Source: Actinomycetota bacterium (GTDB lineage Bacteria; Actinomycetota; Acidimicrobiia; Acidimicrobiales; Microtrichaceae). Taken from it: a stretch of 11,259 nucleotides of DNA. The DNA lies in NCBI GenBank assembly GCA_005777415.1, contig SXMI01000218.1:1-11259 (forward strand), in the 5' to 3' direction. The position numbers and the translations under genes are program-made. The notes under the pieces are model-generated. The model was not told where the DNA came from and searched no databases. It saw only the letters and a program-made list of their open reading frames with translations. Below are positions 1 to 6,910 of this stretch, piece after piece (the first letter of the stretch is position 1; each line of letters opens with the position of its first letter).

Positions 1-2
1 AC

Positions 3-128
3 TTATCTCAAAGCAAATACGCCTATATTAAAAACCGGTTTCGATTTTTGCATGCTATTGGCGCTATCAGTGAGGAGAACTTACAGGAGATAAATGCTTG
101 GTTGGTTTCAAGCTTCGGTCGAACTTAG
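3..128 (+). CDS. C-terminal fragment of an AT-rich foreign gene, possibly a MazF/PemK-family toxin
   Basis: An open frame enters from the left edge and runs 41 codons to a TAG stop at 126-128; its start lies outside the window. The peptide reads like a real protein end: a basic, aromatic stretch (YAYIKNRFRF, residues 6-15), then HAIGAISEENLQEINAWL and a short tail. The pattern 'IG-x-(I/L)SEE-x-L-x-x-I' followed by a hydrophobic helix near the C-terminus resembles the last strand and helix of MazF/PemK (type II toxin) proteins. That is family resemblance judged by eye on a short fragment, so the identity is tentative. Codon use (TTA, AAA, ATA, TCA, TTT) and about 40% G+C are unlike every other gene here. 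The gene is convergent with the minus-strand operon, whose stop is only 54 bp away. It could be a horizontally acquired toxin-antitoxin locus, or sequence joined to this contig by misassembly. Confidence 0.5.
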   Translation, partial: LSQSKYAYIKNRFRFLHAIGAISEENLQEINAWLVSSFGRT

Positions 129-182
129 CGCGGCGCCGGTGGACACTCGCGAACCCCTCCCGGAGCGGCTGCGCCGGTCTGC
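129..182. other. Convergent intergenic gap
   Basis: This 54-bp gap separates the stop of the plus-strand fragment from the stop of the minus-strand PNPT gene. Composition switches abruptly to high G+C within its first bases. A short palindrome (CGGCGCCG, about 132-139) is present, but there is no stem followed by a T-tract in either direction, so I see no convincing intrinsic terminator although two transcripts should end here. Confidence 0.5.
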
Positions 183-1040
183 TCAGTCCTCGGGATCCGT
201 CCGTTGACCGAGTCGATCGAGGTAGCGGAGCGGGGGGACGGCGTCGATCACCGACGAGAACGACACGAGTTCGCTCAACAGGTTGAACGCGACCAACAGC
301 CCCAGGACCACCCAACGGGCCGTTGCTGTCGGGAGCGCGGCCAGGGTCGCCAGACCGAGAAGCGCTCCCAGTGCATTGGCACCGGCGTCGCCGAGCATGA
401 TCCGCTCGCGGAACTCCGACGGGAGCAGGGCGATCGCGGCACCCACGCCGACACCGGGACCCACGAGCGTCGGCGAACCGGACCAGAGGGCCAGACCGAG
501 GAAGGCCGCAGCCGCCACCTTGGTGGTCCGGCCGGGACGTCGATCGAGCAGGTTCGCCGCGTTCGCGGCGAGGGCCACGACCGCGGCGTCCCGCAGCGCC
601 CCGATCAACCCCTCGTCCCCGCGGGCGAGCGCCGCCGATGTGAGCAGCGCCACCGCTCCCCCACCGAGCAGCTTCAACGCGCCCGTGGTGACCCGCCCCC
701 TGGCCAGGGCCCCGAGATGGCCCCGGAACCCGCCGGACTGCCCGGTCCCGGCCAGGTCGTCGAGCAGCCCGAAGAGCCCGAAGCCGAGCGCAGCCGTGAC
801 CGTCGGCCCGACCAGTTGGTCCCACCCCGGCGCCCGCTGGGTGACCAACTGCATGACCCGGAGGAAGCCCGCCAACAACGTCACCGTGATCGGGATCACG
901 ATGCCGACCCCGGTCAGCACCGGCGCACCCCGGTGGTTGGTCCGGGCGAACACACCGGCGTCGAACACCTCCCGGACGGCCAACCAGATCGCACCGCCGA
1001 CCACCACGCCGACCACCACCGACGTCAGGGACGCGATCAC
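183..1040 (-). CDS. MraY/WecA-like polyprenyl-phosphate sugar-phosphate transferase (PNPT superfamily)
   Basis: Predicted integral membrane protein of 285 aa with about eight hydrophobic helices. By family it should transfer a UDP-activated sugar phosphate to a polyprenyl phosphate carrier at the cytoplasmic membrane face. Visible motifs in order: an N-terminal FARTNHRG (residues 31-38) matching the 'R-x-N-x-x-G' substrate loop; the metal-binding Asp pair in GLLDDLAG (D94-D95); NAANLLDRRPGR (160-171), equivalent to the catalytic 'NxxNLxDG' segment with Gly replaced by Arg; and LGDAGANALG (216-225). It is shorter than MraY or WecA (usually about 320-360 aa), and no His-rich C-terminal loop is seen, so this is a divergent subfamily and not the housekeeping MraY. 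The GTG start at 1040 overlaps the upstream stop as GTGA. The last gene of the operon, it sits beside a GT4 transferase and a large membrane protein, which suggests a lipid-linked glycan. The sugar substrate cannot be deduced. Confidence 0.82.
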   Translation of the reverse strand: MIASLTSVVVGVVVGGAIWLAVREVFDAGVFARTNHRGAPVLTGVGIVIPITVTLLAGFLRVMQLVTQRAPGWDQLVGPTVTAALGFGLFGLLDDLAGTGQSGGFRGHLGALARGRVTTGALKLLGGGAVALLTSAALARGDEGLIGALRDAAVVALAANAANLLDRRPGRTTKVAAAAFLGLALWSGSPTLVGPGVGVGAAIALLPSEFRERIMLGDAGANALGALLGLATLAALPTATARWVVLGLLVAFNLLSELVSFSSVIDAVPPLRYLDRLGQRTDPED

Positions 1041-3298
1041 GGTGCCGCCCCGGTCACGGCGCGCCCGTCGACGGACGGCTGGGTGCCGGACTCCCGGATC
1101 GGGTCCGAGGCCGGAGCGGTCGCCACGCACGCGACGTAGGGCACGGCGACCGTCAGCATCGCTGCGGCCACGGCGACGCCGGAGTCGTTGAACGCCCAGC
1201 CGAGGACACCCGCCACGACGATCGACGCCCCGAAGGCACCCAGCTCCGGATGGCGCTCGACGGCCGACCACCGCCGTCCGTGCGGCATCCATGCGAGCGA
1301 TCCCAGTCCCACCAGCAGCACGGGGACCGCCACGGTCCAGGGTGTGGACGTCATGACGTCCCAGGACGCCGCCAGCTTGCGCTCGAGCACCGGGGCGGCG
1401 TCTCCGGCCAGGAGGTCGTCCACGAACCGACCCAGGTGGGTCCGCGTCGATGCCGGACGAGATCGGTCCCACAGCCCCACCGCCAGGAGCAGTCCGCCCG
1501 CGGCGAGCAGGGCCGTCCCCGCCCCGACCACCACCCGGGGACGCAGCCGACCCCGGTCCCGTGAGACGACCACGACCGTCACCATGGCGGGGAGCGCGGC
1601 GAGCAGGCCACCGACGTCGGAACCCCACCAGGGGGCTCCGATCACCACCGCCACCACCGTGGCCACCGCCGACGCCGACCCGAGGAGGAGTCGCCGGGGC
1701 CGGCCGCGTCGCTCGAGCACCACCCAGCCACTCGCGAGCAGGGCGAGCGTCGCTGCGAGCAGGTAGGCCGACGCCTGGTTGCCGAGACCGGCGAAGCGGC
1801 CGGCCACCGTCGCCGAGTAGCCCAGCGGGGTGTCGATCTGGAGTCGGGCGCCGGCGATGACGTCCACGAGGAGCACCAGCACGGTGGCCGCCGCCGGGAC
1901 GACCGGCGTCATGTCCGGGCCGAGGTGCCGAGCCGATCCGAGCGCGGCTGCGCCGATCGCCCCGGCGACCAGCGCCACTCCCGCCAGCACCGTCGGCACC
2001 CCGGCGGTCACCCCGGGCCACCAACCGATCAGGAATGCCGCCACGGGCAGCGACATCGCCGAGGCACAGAACCACCGGGCCCAGGACGGAGCCGCCGCCC
2101 CGTTCCGGGCGGACACGAGTCCGATCAGTCCGGCGAGGATGGAGGACAGGGCCATGAGCACGCCCACGGGGCCGACCGTCCGGTCGCGATCCGTCGCCCG
2201 GACCGCGGCGGCCGAGAGCGCCCCGATGCGCTCCGCCGGTGACGTCCCGTCCTCGTCGACCCGGGCCTCGATCGGGGTGTCCGCCAGGTCCGCCGGCACG
2301 GGGACCCCGAGGATCCCCAGGATGGTGGACGCCACATCGCTCAGGGACACGTACCCGTCCCGGCGTGTCGAGGCCGAGCGGACCGGACCGGAGCCGACAC
2401 CCGGTCCGCTCCAGGCGAAGACCCCCGGTCGCCGGTCACCCCCGGGAGACGTCGGCGAGATCACCAGCACCGTGTCCACGGAGGGATCGATCAACTCCAC
2501 CAGCGCTCCGACCAGTTCGTCGGTCCGTCGCAGACCCGCCGGATCGCCCTCGTCCGGACCGGTACGGTCCATCGCAGCCCGGACGGAACGTTCCAGGTCG
2601 GAGGCCTCCACCACGACGACCGTGCTCGAGCGGAGGGCCGTCGCGGCCGCCTCCACCACGGCAACCCGGTCGAGCCAGGTCCCGACCGGTGAGGTGGGAT
2701 CGGCGAGCACCAGCCCGTCGACCCGACCGCCCGGCGTCCGACCGCTGGGATCCGCCGTGGCGAGCGCAACGGCGCGCCCGTCGACCCCGTCCGGGGTCGA
2801 CGAAGCATCGCCGATCACCGCCGCACCCAGATCGGCGTCGGCGAGCGCCCTCCCGAGGGCGCCGGGGACTGCCCCGTAGCGGAGGTCGTCGTTGACCCCG
2901 ATCTGGCGGCCGAACGCCGGGACCACGACGGAGTCACCACGCTGATCGGCCCACCCCGTGGGTGGACCCACGGCCGCTCCCGCCCTCCGGCCGGAACCGA
3001 GGGTGAGGTACGCCGAGGCCGGACCGTCAACCTCGTCGGCGGTCCTCGTGCTCAGGAGTGCCACCGAGGCCCCCGAGACGAGCGACCAGAGCCGTGGGGT
3101 CCCGACCGGGTCCAGATCTGCCCACGCCAGGCCCGGGATGCTCACCAGCAGGATCCGACCGTCGGCGGGCCGCCCGTCGCCGTCGTCGGCGGGTGCCGCG
3201 GCGCCGCCCGGCGCCAGGCCGACCAGCACGACGAGGACGGCGAGCGCCCCGACGGCGAGCCGGGCCAGGTGTCGGGGCGGGACGGGAGCGGGGCTCAC
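1037..3298 (-). CDS. Large polytopic membrane protein with N-terminal alkaline-phosphatase-like (pseudoenzyme) domain
   Basis: The 753-aa protein has a signal/anchor helix (about residues 11-30), an extracytoplasmic domain (about 45-370) and about eleven hydrophobic helices (about 376-727). The ectodomain has the outline of the alkaline-phosphatase/sulfatase superfamily: a first strand ILLVSIPGLAW (49-59), a TPRLWSL segment (67-73), and late in the domain VLVISPTSPGG (277-287) followed by GYVSLSDVASTILGILGVP (315-333), like the 'D-x-APTxLxxLG' closing motif. The expected metal ligands are missing: the first-strand Asp is Ser53, and the usual 'SDHG' is SPTS. It is therefore probably non-catalytic. 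The membrane half has conserved-looking loops: LQIDTPLGYSATVAGRFAGLGN (split across 486-507), APWWGSDVGG (555-564) and FNDSG (703-707). The GTG start at 3298 has GGGAG six bases upstream and overlaps the GT4 stop. Function unknown; context suggests envelope glycan or glycolipid assembly. Confidence 0.75.
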   Translation of the reverse strand: MSPAPVPPRHLARLAVGALAVLVVLVGLAPGGAAAPADDGDGRPADGRILLVSIPGLAWADLDPVGTPRLWSLVSGASVALLSTRTADEVDGPASAYLTLGSGRRAGAAVGPPTGWADQRGDSVVVPAFGRQIGVNDDLRYGAVPGALGRALADADLGAAVIGDASSTPDGVDGRAVALATADPSGRTPGGRVDGLVLADPTSPVGTWLDRVAVVEAAATALRSSTVVVVEASDLERSVRAAMDRTGPDEGDPAGLRRTDELVGALVELIDPSVDTVLVISPTSPGGDRRPGVFAWSGPGVGSGPVRSASTRRDGYVSLSDVASTILGILGVPVPADLADTPIEARVDEDGTSPAERIGALSAAAVRATDRDRTVGPVGVLMALSSILAGLIGLVSARNGAAAPSWARWFCASAMSLPVAAFLIGWWPGVTAGVPTVLAGVALVAGAIGAAALGSARHLGPDMTPVVPAAATVLVLLVDVIAGARLQIDTPLGYSATVAGRFAGLGNQASAYLLAATLALLASGWVVLERRGRPRRLLLGSASAVATVVAVVIGAPWWGSDVGGLLAALPAMVTVVVVSRDRGRLRPRVVVGAGTALLAAGGLLLAVGLWDRSRPASTRTHLGRFVDDLLAGDAAPVLERKLAASWDVMTSTPWTVAVPVLLVGLGSLAWMPHGRRWSAVERHPELGAFGASIVVAGVLGWAFNDSGVAVAAAMLTVAVPYVACVATAPASDPIRESGTQPSVDGRAVTGAAP
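2779..2802. repeat. Perfect 10-bp inverted repeat with 4-base loop inside the membrane-protein gene
   Basis: CGTCGACCCC and GGGGTCGACG flank a GTCC loop, giving a very stable predicted hairpin within the ectodomain coding sequence. No T-tract follows in either direction, so it is not an obvious intrinsic terminator. It may simply reflect high-GC codon choice (it encodes the STPDGVDG region). Confidence 0.6.
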
Positions 3299-4395
3299 AC
3301 CAGCTCCCGGTAGACCTCGACGACCTGGTCGACCAGGGAGTCCGGGTCGCACCAGTCGGCGAGGCCGGGGGTGGTCCGATCGCCGACCGGAGCGCCGAGG
3401 ACCGAGGCTCCGAGTCGGAGTCGGGCCAGGATGGCCTCGCCGAGACCGGCCACGTCGCCGACGTCGACGACGGTCACCGTCGGGTCCGTGGCCGCCACGG
3501 CGGGTGCGATACCGACCCGCGTCGAGACCACCGGCACGCCCAGCGCAAGCGCCTCGACCAGGACCAGCGGGACCGCCTCCCAGAGGGAGCTCACGACGAG
3601 CAGGTCCGCCGCCGCCAGTTCGTCGGCCGCGTCGGGAACGGCCCCGACGAACGACACCCCCGGACCGGCCAGTCGCTCCAGGTCGGACCGCTCGGGGCCG
3701 TCACCGACCAGCACCAGGCGGGCCGACGGCAGCTCGGCGGCCACTCGGCGCCAGGCCTCCAGCAGGTCGCCGAGCGCCTTCTGGCGGTGGAGTCGAGCGA
3801 CCGAGACGACGAGCGGGGCGTCCTCGGGGATGCCCCACGCCGAGCGCACCTCGGACGCGGGACGGTCAACGACCGGCGCGTTCACCACCGGGGTCACGAT
3901 CCGGCACCGCTGGTGCAGACGGGGCGACAGCCCCTCGAGGACCGCCGACGACGGGACCACCAGCCGGTCCGCCCGCCCGAGCACCGCAGTCGCCGCGACC
4001 GAGCCGATCCGGGGCCCGACCCGGCCGGCATCGGGCAGGACCACGTTGTGCACGGTGACCACGAGTGGCGGCCGGTGTCGACCGGTGGTGACCACGGCGG
4101 CGGCCTTCAACCCATGGGCGTGGACGACGTCGGCATCAGTCGTCCACGGCCGGAGCGCACGACGGGCCCGCAGGAGCGGCAGGGGCGCAGGGCGATCCGG
4201 GACGTCGACCACACCGCGCTGGGTGCCGAGACCGCCGAGCACTCCCGGAGGTCCCACCACCGGAGCCCGCACGCCACGCGACTCGAGACGGGGCGCCAGT
4301 GCCGCCACGTGGGCCCGGATCCCCCCGACCGCAGGACCGAGCACCTGGGGGACCGTGAGCCCCTCCGCCGGTTGGCGTCCCCCCGGTCCGCTCAC
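3295..4395 (-). CDS. GT4-family (GT-B fold) glycosyltransferase
   Basis: The 366-aa protein has the two-domain layout of GT4 retaining glycosyltransferases, which move a sugar from a nucleotide donor to lipid or glycan acceptors at the inner membrane face. The N-terminal domain shows VLGPAVGGIRAHVAALAPRL (about 18-37), a glycine-rich acceptor loop with the usual 'GGIRxHV' signature, then DVVHAHGLKA (89-98) and VVTVHN (112-117). The C-terminal domain shows VVSVARLHRQKALGDLLEAW (196-215), with the Arg/Lys pair that contacts donor phosphates, LVLVGDGPE (227-235), and the E-x7-E donor motif (E273, E281). No membrane helix or signal peptide is present. The GTG at 4395 was chosen because it overlaps murJ's stop as GTGA, has GGGAG eight bases upstream, and leaves a normal N-terminus; the open frame extends further upstream only as a shadow of murJ. 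Donor and acceptor are unknown. Flanking genes point to a lipid-linked glycan. Confidence 0.88.
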   Translation of the reverse strand: MSGPGGRQPAEGLTVPQVLGPAVGGIRAHVAALAPRLESRGVRAPVVGPPGVLGGLGTQRGVVDVPDRPAPLPLLRARRALRPWTTDADVVHAHGLKAAAVVTTGRHRPPLVVTVHNVVLPDAGRVGPRIGSVAATAVLGRADRLVVPSSAVLEGLSPRLHQRCRIVTPVVNAPVVDRPASEVRSAWGIPEDAPLVVSVARLHRQKALGDLLEAWRRVAAELPSARLVLVGDGPERSDLERLAGPGVSFVGAVPDAADELAAADLLVVSSLWEAVPLVLVEALALGVPVVSTRVGIAPAVAATDPTVTVVDVGDVAGLGEAILARLRLGASVLGAPVGDRTTPGLADWCDPDSLVDQVVEVYRELV

Positions 4396-5873
4396 GGACG
4401 CCGCTCCCGCTCGAGGTCCTCGGCGCGCTGCGTACCCGGGCCGTCGGAGGGTGGCGTACCACCGCGTCGCAGGTCGCGTCCGAGGAGCGCCACCAGGGCG
4501 AACGCACCGACCGACTGTGCCAGTGCGTGCCCCGCGCCGATCGCTGCGATCCGCCAGTCCGCGGGCACGTTCCGGGCCAGCACCGTGGCCGCGATGGCGG
4601 CCACGAGGGCGACCACACAGGCGACGACGGTGGGGCTCCGGACCTCGCCCCGCGCATAGCTCGCACGCGTCAACAGCAGGACCGCGGCGAATCCCGGCAA
4701 CCCGAGGGCGAAGCCGGCGATGGCGCGGGCCACCTCCTCCGTCGCGACCGCAGCGTTCCCCAGTGACACCAACTCGGCCAGCACCTCCCGCGCCGCCACC
4801 AGCACCACGAGCGCGACCGCCGACGACAGCAGCACGAGTCGGGCGGTCCGGGCCACCTCGGATCGGTACGCCGACCAGTCGCTCCGCCCGGCCAGCCGGG
4901 TCAGGGTCGGGAACGCCGTCGTGATGAATGGGACAGCGAGCAGCGAGACCGGCAACAGGAACAGCACATAGGCGAGTTGCTGGACCACGACGCCGCCCTC
5001 GACGCTGTTGGCGAGCACGAGCATGACGACGAGGACGACCTGACTCGCAGCCAGGTAGCCGCCGGCCCAGGCCCCCTGGCGCACCACCCGGGAGACGGCC
5101 GGATGGCGAGGCTCCCAGCGGAGCCGCAGGTCGAATCCGGCCCGTCGGGCTCCGATGAACGGGACGACGCAGAACGCCACCACGCCGAGCGTCGTGCCCA
5201 GACCGAGCACGAGGGCCTCGGGCAGGCTCAGGTCGAGCGACGGCGGGGCCCCACCGCGCATCCGGGCGAACAGCAGGTAGGCACCGACCACCACGACGTT
5301 GTTGACCGTGGGGGCGAGCGCCGGGAGCGAGAACCGGCCGCTGGCGTTCAGCAGCGCCGTGGCGACCAGGTTCAGGCCGTAGAAGACCACCTGCGGCAGG
5401 AAGCACCACAACAGGAGCGTTCCCAACGCGATCTGCTGGTTGCGAACGGCCGGGTCGTCGACCCCGACGGTGAGCCCCCGCACGATCCACGGGGCCAGCA
5501 GCACGCCCACGACCGCCAGGACACCCAGGACGGCCGTGGTGGCACCGAGGACCGCCGAGGCGGCGCGGGTGGCGTCGTCGCGGCCCCGGTCGAGCCGCTC
5601 GACGACCACCGGGACGAGAACGGCCTGCAACGCACCGGCGACGACCAGTTCGAAGACCAGGTTCGGGATGGCGTTGGTCGACTGGTAGGTGTTCCCCAGG
5701 TACGTGGCGCCGAGCACCGCTGCGACCGTGATCGTGCGGACGAACCCGCTCCCACGGCTCACCACGGTGGCGAGGGCCATGCGGCCGGCGGCGCGATTCC
5801 GGTCGGCGGCCCCTGCGAGCGGGTCCGAGACGACGTCGAGCGAGGCCTCACCTGCCTCGCCGAGGGTGCTCAC
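4392..5873 (-). CDS. murJ: Lipid II flippase MurJ (MviN family)
   Basis: MurJ moves the peptidoglycan precursor lipid II from the inner to the outer face of the cytoplasmic membrane. The 493-aa product is hydrophobic throughout (about 13-14 helices), near the usual 500-550 aa. Family motifs are clear: MALATVVSRGSGFVRTITVA (32-51), NAIPNLVFELVVAGALQAVL (67-86), LPQVVFYGLNLVATALLNAS (159-178) and PALAPTVNNVVVV (184-196). The arginines in the first motif and around 240-265 fit the cationic central cavity of the MOP-superfamily fold. About 30 polar residues precede helix 1, and a charged tail (467-493) follows the last helix. There is no C-terminal kinase-like domain such as the mycobacterial MviN fusion carries. 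The GTG start overlaps the steB stop as GTGA and has no clear Shine-Dalgarno, consistent with translational coupling. Being next to steA/steB ties it to septal wall synthesis. A lipid flippase for the downstream glycan module is an alternative role, since MOP flippases also export lipid-linked sugars. Confidence 0.9.
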   Translation of the reverse strand: MSTLGEAGEASLDVVSDPLAGAADRNRAAGRMALATVVSRGSGFVRTITVAAVLGATYLGNTYQSTNAIPNLVFELVVAGALQAVLVPVVVERLDRGRDDATRAASAVLGATTAVLGVLAVVGVLLAPWIVRGLTVGVDDPAVRNQQIALGTLLLWCFLPQVVFYGLNLVATALLNASGRFSLPALAPTVNNVVVVGAYLLFARMRGGAPPSLDLSLPEALVLGLGTTLGVVAFCVVPFIGARRAGFDLRLRWEPRHPAVSRVVRQGAWAGGYLAASQVVLVVMLVLANSVEGGVVVQQLAYVLFLLPVSLLAVPFITTAFPTLTRLAGRSDWSAYRSEVARTARLVLLSSAVALVVLVAAREVLAELVSLGNAAVATEEVARAIAGFALGLPGFAAVLLLTRASYARGEVRSPTVVACVVALVAAIAATVLARNVPADWRIAAIGAGHALAQSVGAFALVALLGRDLRRGGTPPSDGPGTQRAEDLERERRP

Positions 5874-6910
5874 CCCGGGGGCACCGTCGGGAACGGCGCC
5901 ACGGCGTCCGGACCCACGCCGAACGCACCGACCGTGCCCGACGTCCGCTGCGCGGCGATCGAGTAGACCGCTGCGATCCGCCCGTTGGACTCCTCGAGGT
6001 CGTCGACGGTCGAGAGCCGCTCGGCGGTCGGGGCGGTCCGGAGCGACGCCGATGGATCGGACGGTTCGACACCCGGAACGCTCGACGTCGTCGTGGCCGG
6101 GGACCCGTCGGCACGGGGTGGCGCGGCGAATGCCACGGTCATCGTCGCCGGGGCCCAGCTCGCCACCGACTCGGCGAGGGGCACCATCACGAGTTCACTC
6201 GACACCACATCGCTCGCCGAGACGACCTCGAGGAAACGGGCCCCCGCCGACCCGCCGAACGTCGACTGGGCGACACCATCAGGTGACTCGACGGCGATGA
6301 CGCCCTCCGCGTCGAGCACGCGCAGGTACTCGAGGGACGCTGCGGCATCGGCCGGGACGGCGTCGGGACGGACCGGCAACGTCGCCGGCGTCCCCGGACC
6401 GGGAGGGCCGCTGAGCGCCGCCAGCGAGGCCCCCAGCCCGGACACGACCCGACGCCGGAGGGCCGCTCCGTCGTCGACATCGAGCCCGAGGGCTTCGGCC
6501 ACCCTGGCGACCGTTCCCTCGTCGTCGAACTCCGCCGCCGGCAGGATCCGGACGACCGCCGGGTCGGCGGCCCCGGCGGCGGCCAGCGTCGTACGGATCG
6601 ACGAGAGCAGTTCGGCGGGGACGCCATCGCTCACGACCAGCACGACCGCCTGGTCGTCGAGACGACCCTCGAGCGCATAGCTCTGGTCGCCCGCCAGGGC
6701 CGACGCCTGCCGGTCCGCAGCGGCCAACTGCTCCCGCGTGGCGTCCAACTCGGCGCCCCGGCTCCGGTAGGCGCCGTCGAGGTCCTCGATGCGACCCTGC
6801 AGGGACTCGACCGTGGCCCGGTCGATGAACGACGCACCGGCCGCGACGCCGATCCCGAGCGCCAGGAACACCGCCACCAGGCTGATGAGGTGGAAGCGGA
6901 AGTTGATCAC
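5870..6910 (-). CDS. steB: SteB/MctB-family membrane-anchored coiled-coil protein
   Basis: The 346-aa protein has a short cytoplasmic start (MINFRFHL), a single membrane helix (about 9-28, LVAVFLALGIGVAAGA), a coiled coil (about 31-75, SLQGRIEDLDGAYRSRGAEL and following) and an extracytoplasmic Rossmann-like domain (VVLVVSDGVPAELLSSIRTTL, 89-109). This is the layout of the actinobacterial family that includes M. tuberculosis MctB (Rv1698, linked to copper tolerance) and C. glutamicum SteB, which acts with SteA in daughter-cell separation. Many database entries call the family 'copper transporter', but one membrane helix and no obvious Cys/His metal cluster argue against a transport channel. 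A Ser/Thr/Pro/Ala-rich low-complexity stretch (about 262-300) precedes the C-terminal segment. The GTG at 6910 overlaps the steA stop as GTGA; the ordered steA-steB pair is the strongest support for the name. Confidence 0.85.
   Translation of the reverse strand: MINFRFHLISLVAVFLALGIGVAAGASFIDRATVESLQGRIEDLDGAYRSRGAELDATREQLAAADRQASALAGDQSYALEGRLDDQAVVLVVSDGVPAELLSSIRTTLAAAGAADPAVVRILPAAEFDDEGTVARVAEALGLDVDDGAALRRRVVSGLGASLAALSGPPGPGTPATLPVRPDAVPADAAASLEYLRVLDAEGVIAVESPDGVAQSTFGGSAGARFLEVVSASDVVSSELVMVPLAESVASWAPATMTVAFAAPPRADGSPATTTSSVPGVEPSDPSASLRTAPTAERLSTVDDLEESNGRIAAVYSIAAQRTSGTVGAFGVGPDAVAPFPTVPPG

Noticed and set aside
32..49. Palindrome AAACCGGTTT followed by a T-rich stretch, considered as a terminator
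   Set aside because: It lies inside the plus-strand coding fragment, the stem is AT-rich with no loop, and it is upstream of that gene's stop, so it does not fit as an intrinsic terminator.
67..825. Minus-strand open frame running across the left composition boundary
   Set aside because: Its translation is Arg/Gly-rich and it overlaps the PNPT gene in another frame; it is a shadow.
885..900. Inverted repeat CGTGAT-CGGG-ATCACG
   Set aside because: Only a 6-bp stem within the PNPT coding region, with no regulatory context.
2956..2973. Inverted repeat CCGTGGGT / ACCCACGG
   Set aside because: The 2-base loop is too tight for a full stem, it is inside coding sequence, and short GC-rich inverted repeats are expected by chance here.
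204..4924. Many long plus-strand open frames of 100-530 codons
   Set aside because: They lie antiparallel to well-supported minus-strand genes and have Arg/Pro/Ser/Thr-rich low-complexity translations typical of GC-rich shadow frames, with no domain motifs.
5870..6910. Naming the SteB-family protein a copper transporter
   Set aside because: One membrane helix and no visible Cys/His metal cluster; adjacency to steA favours the cell-separation role.
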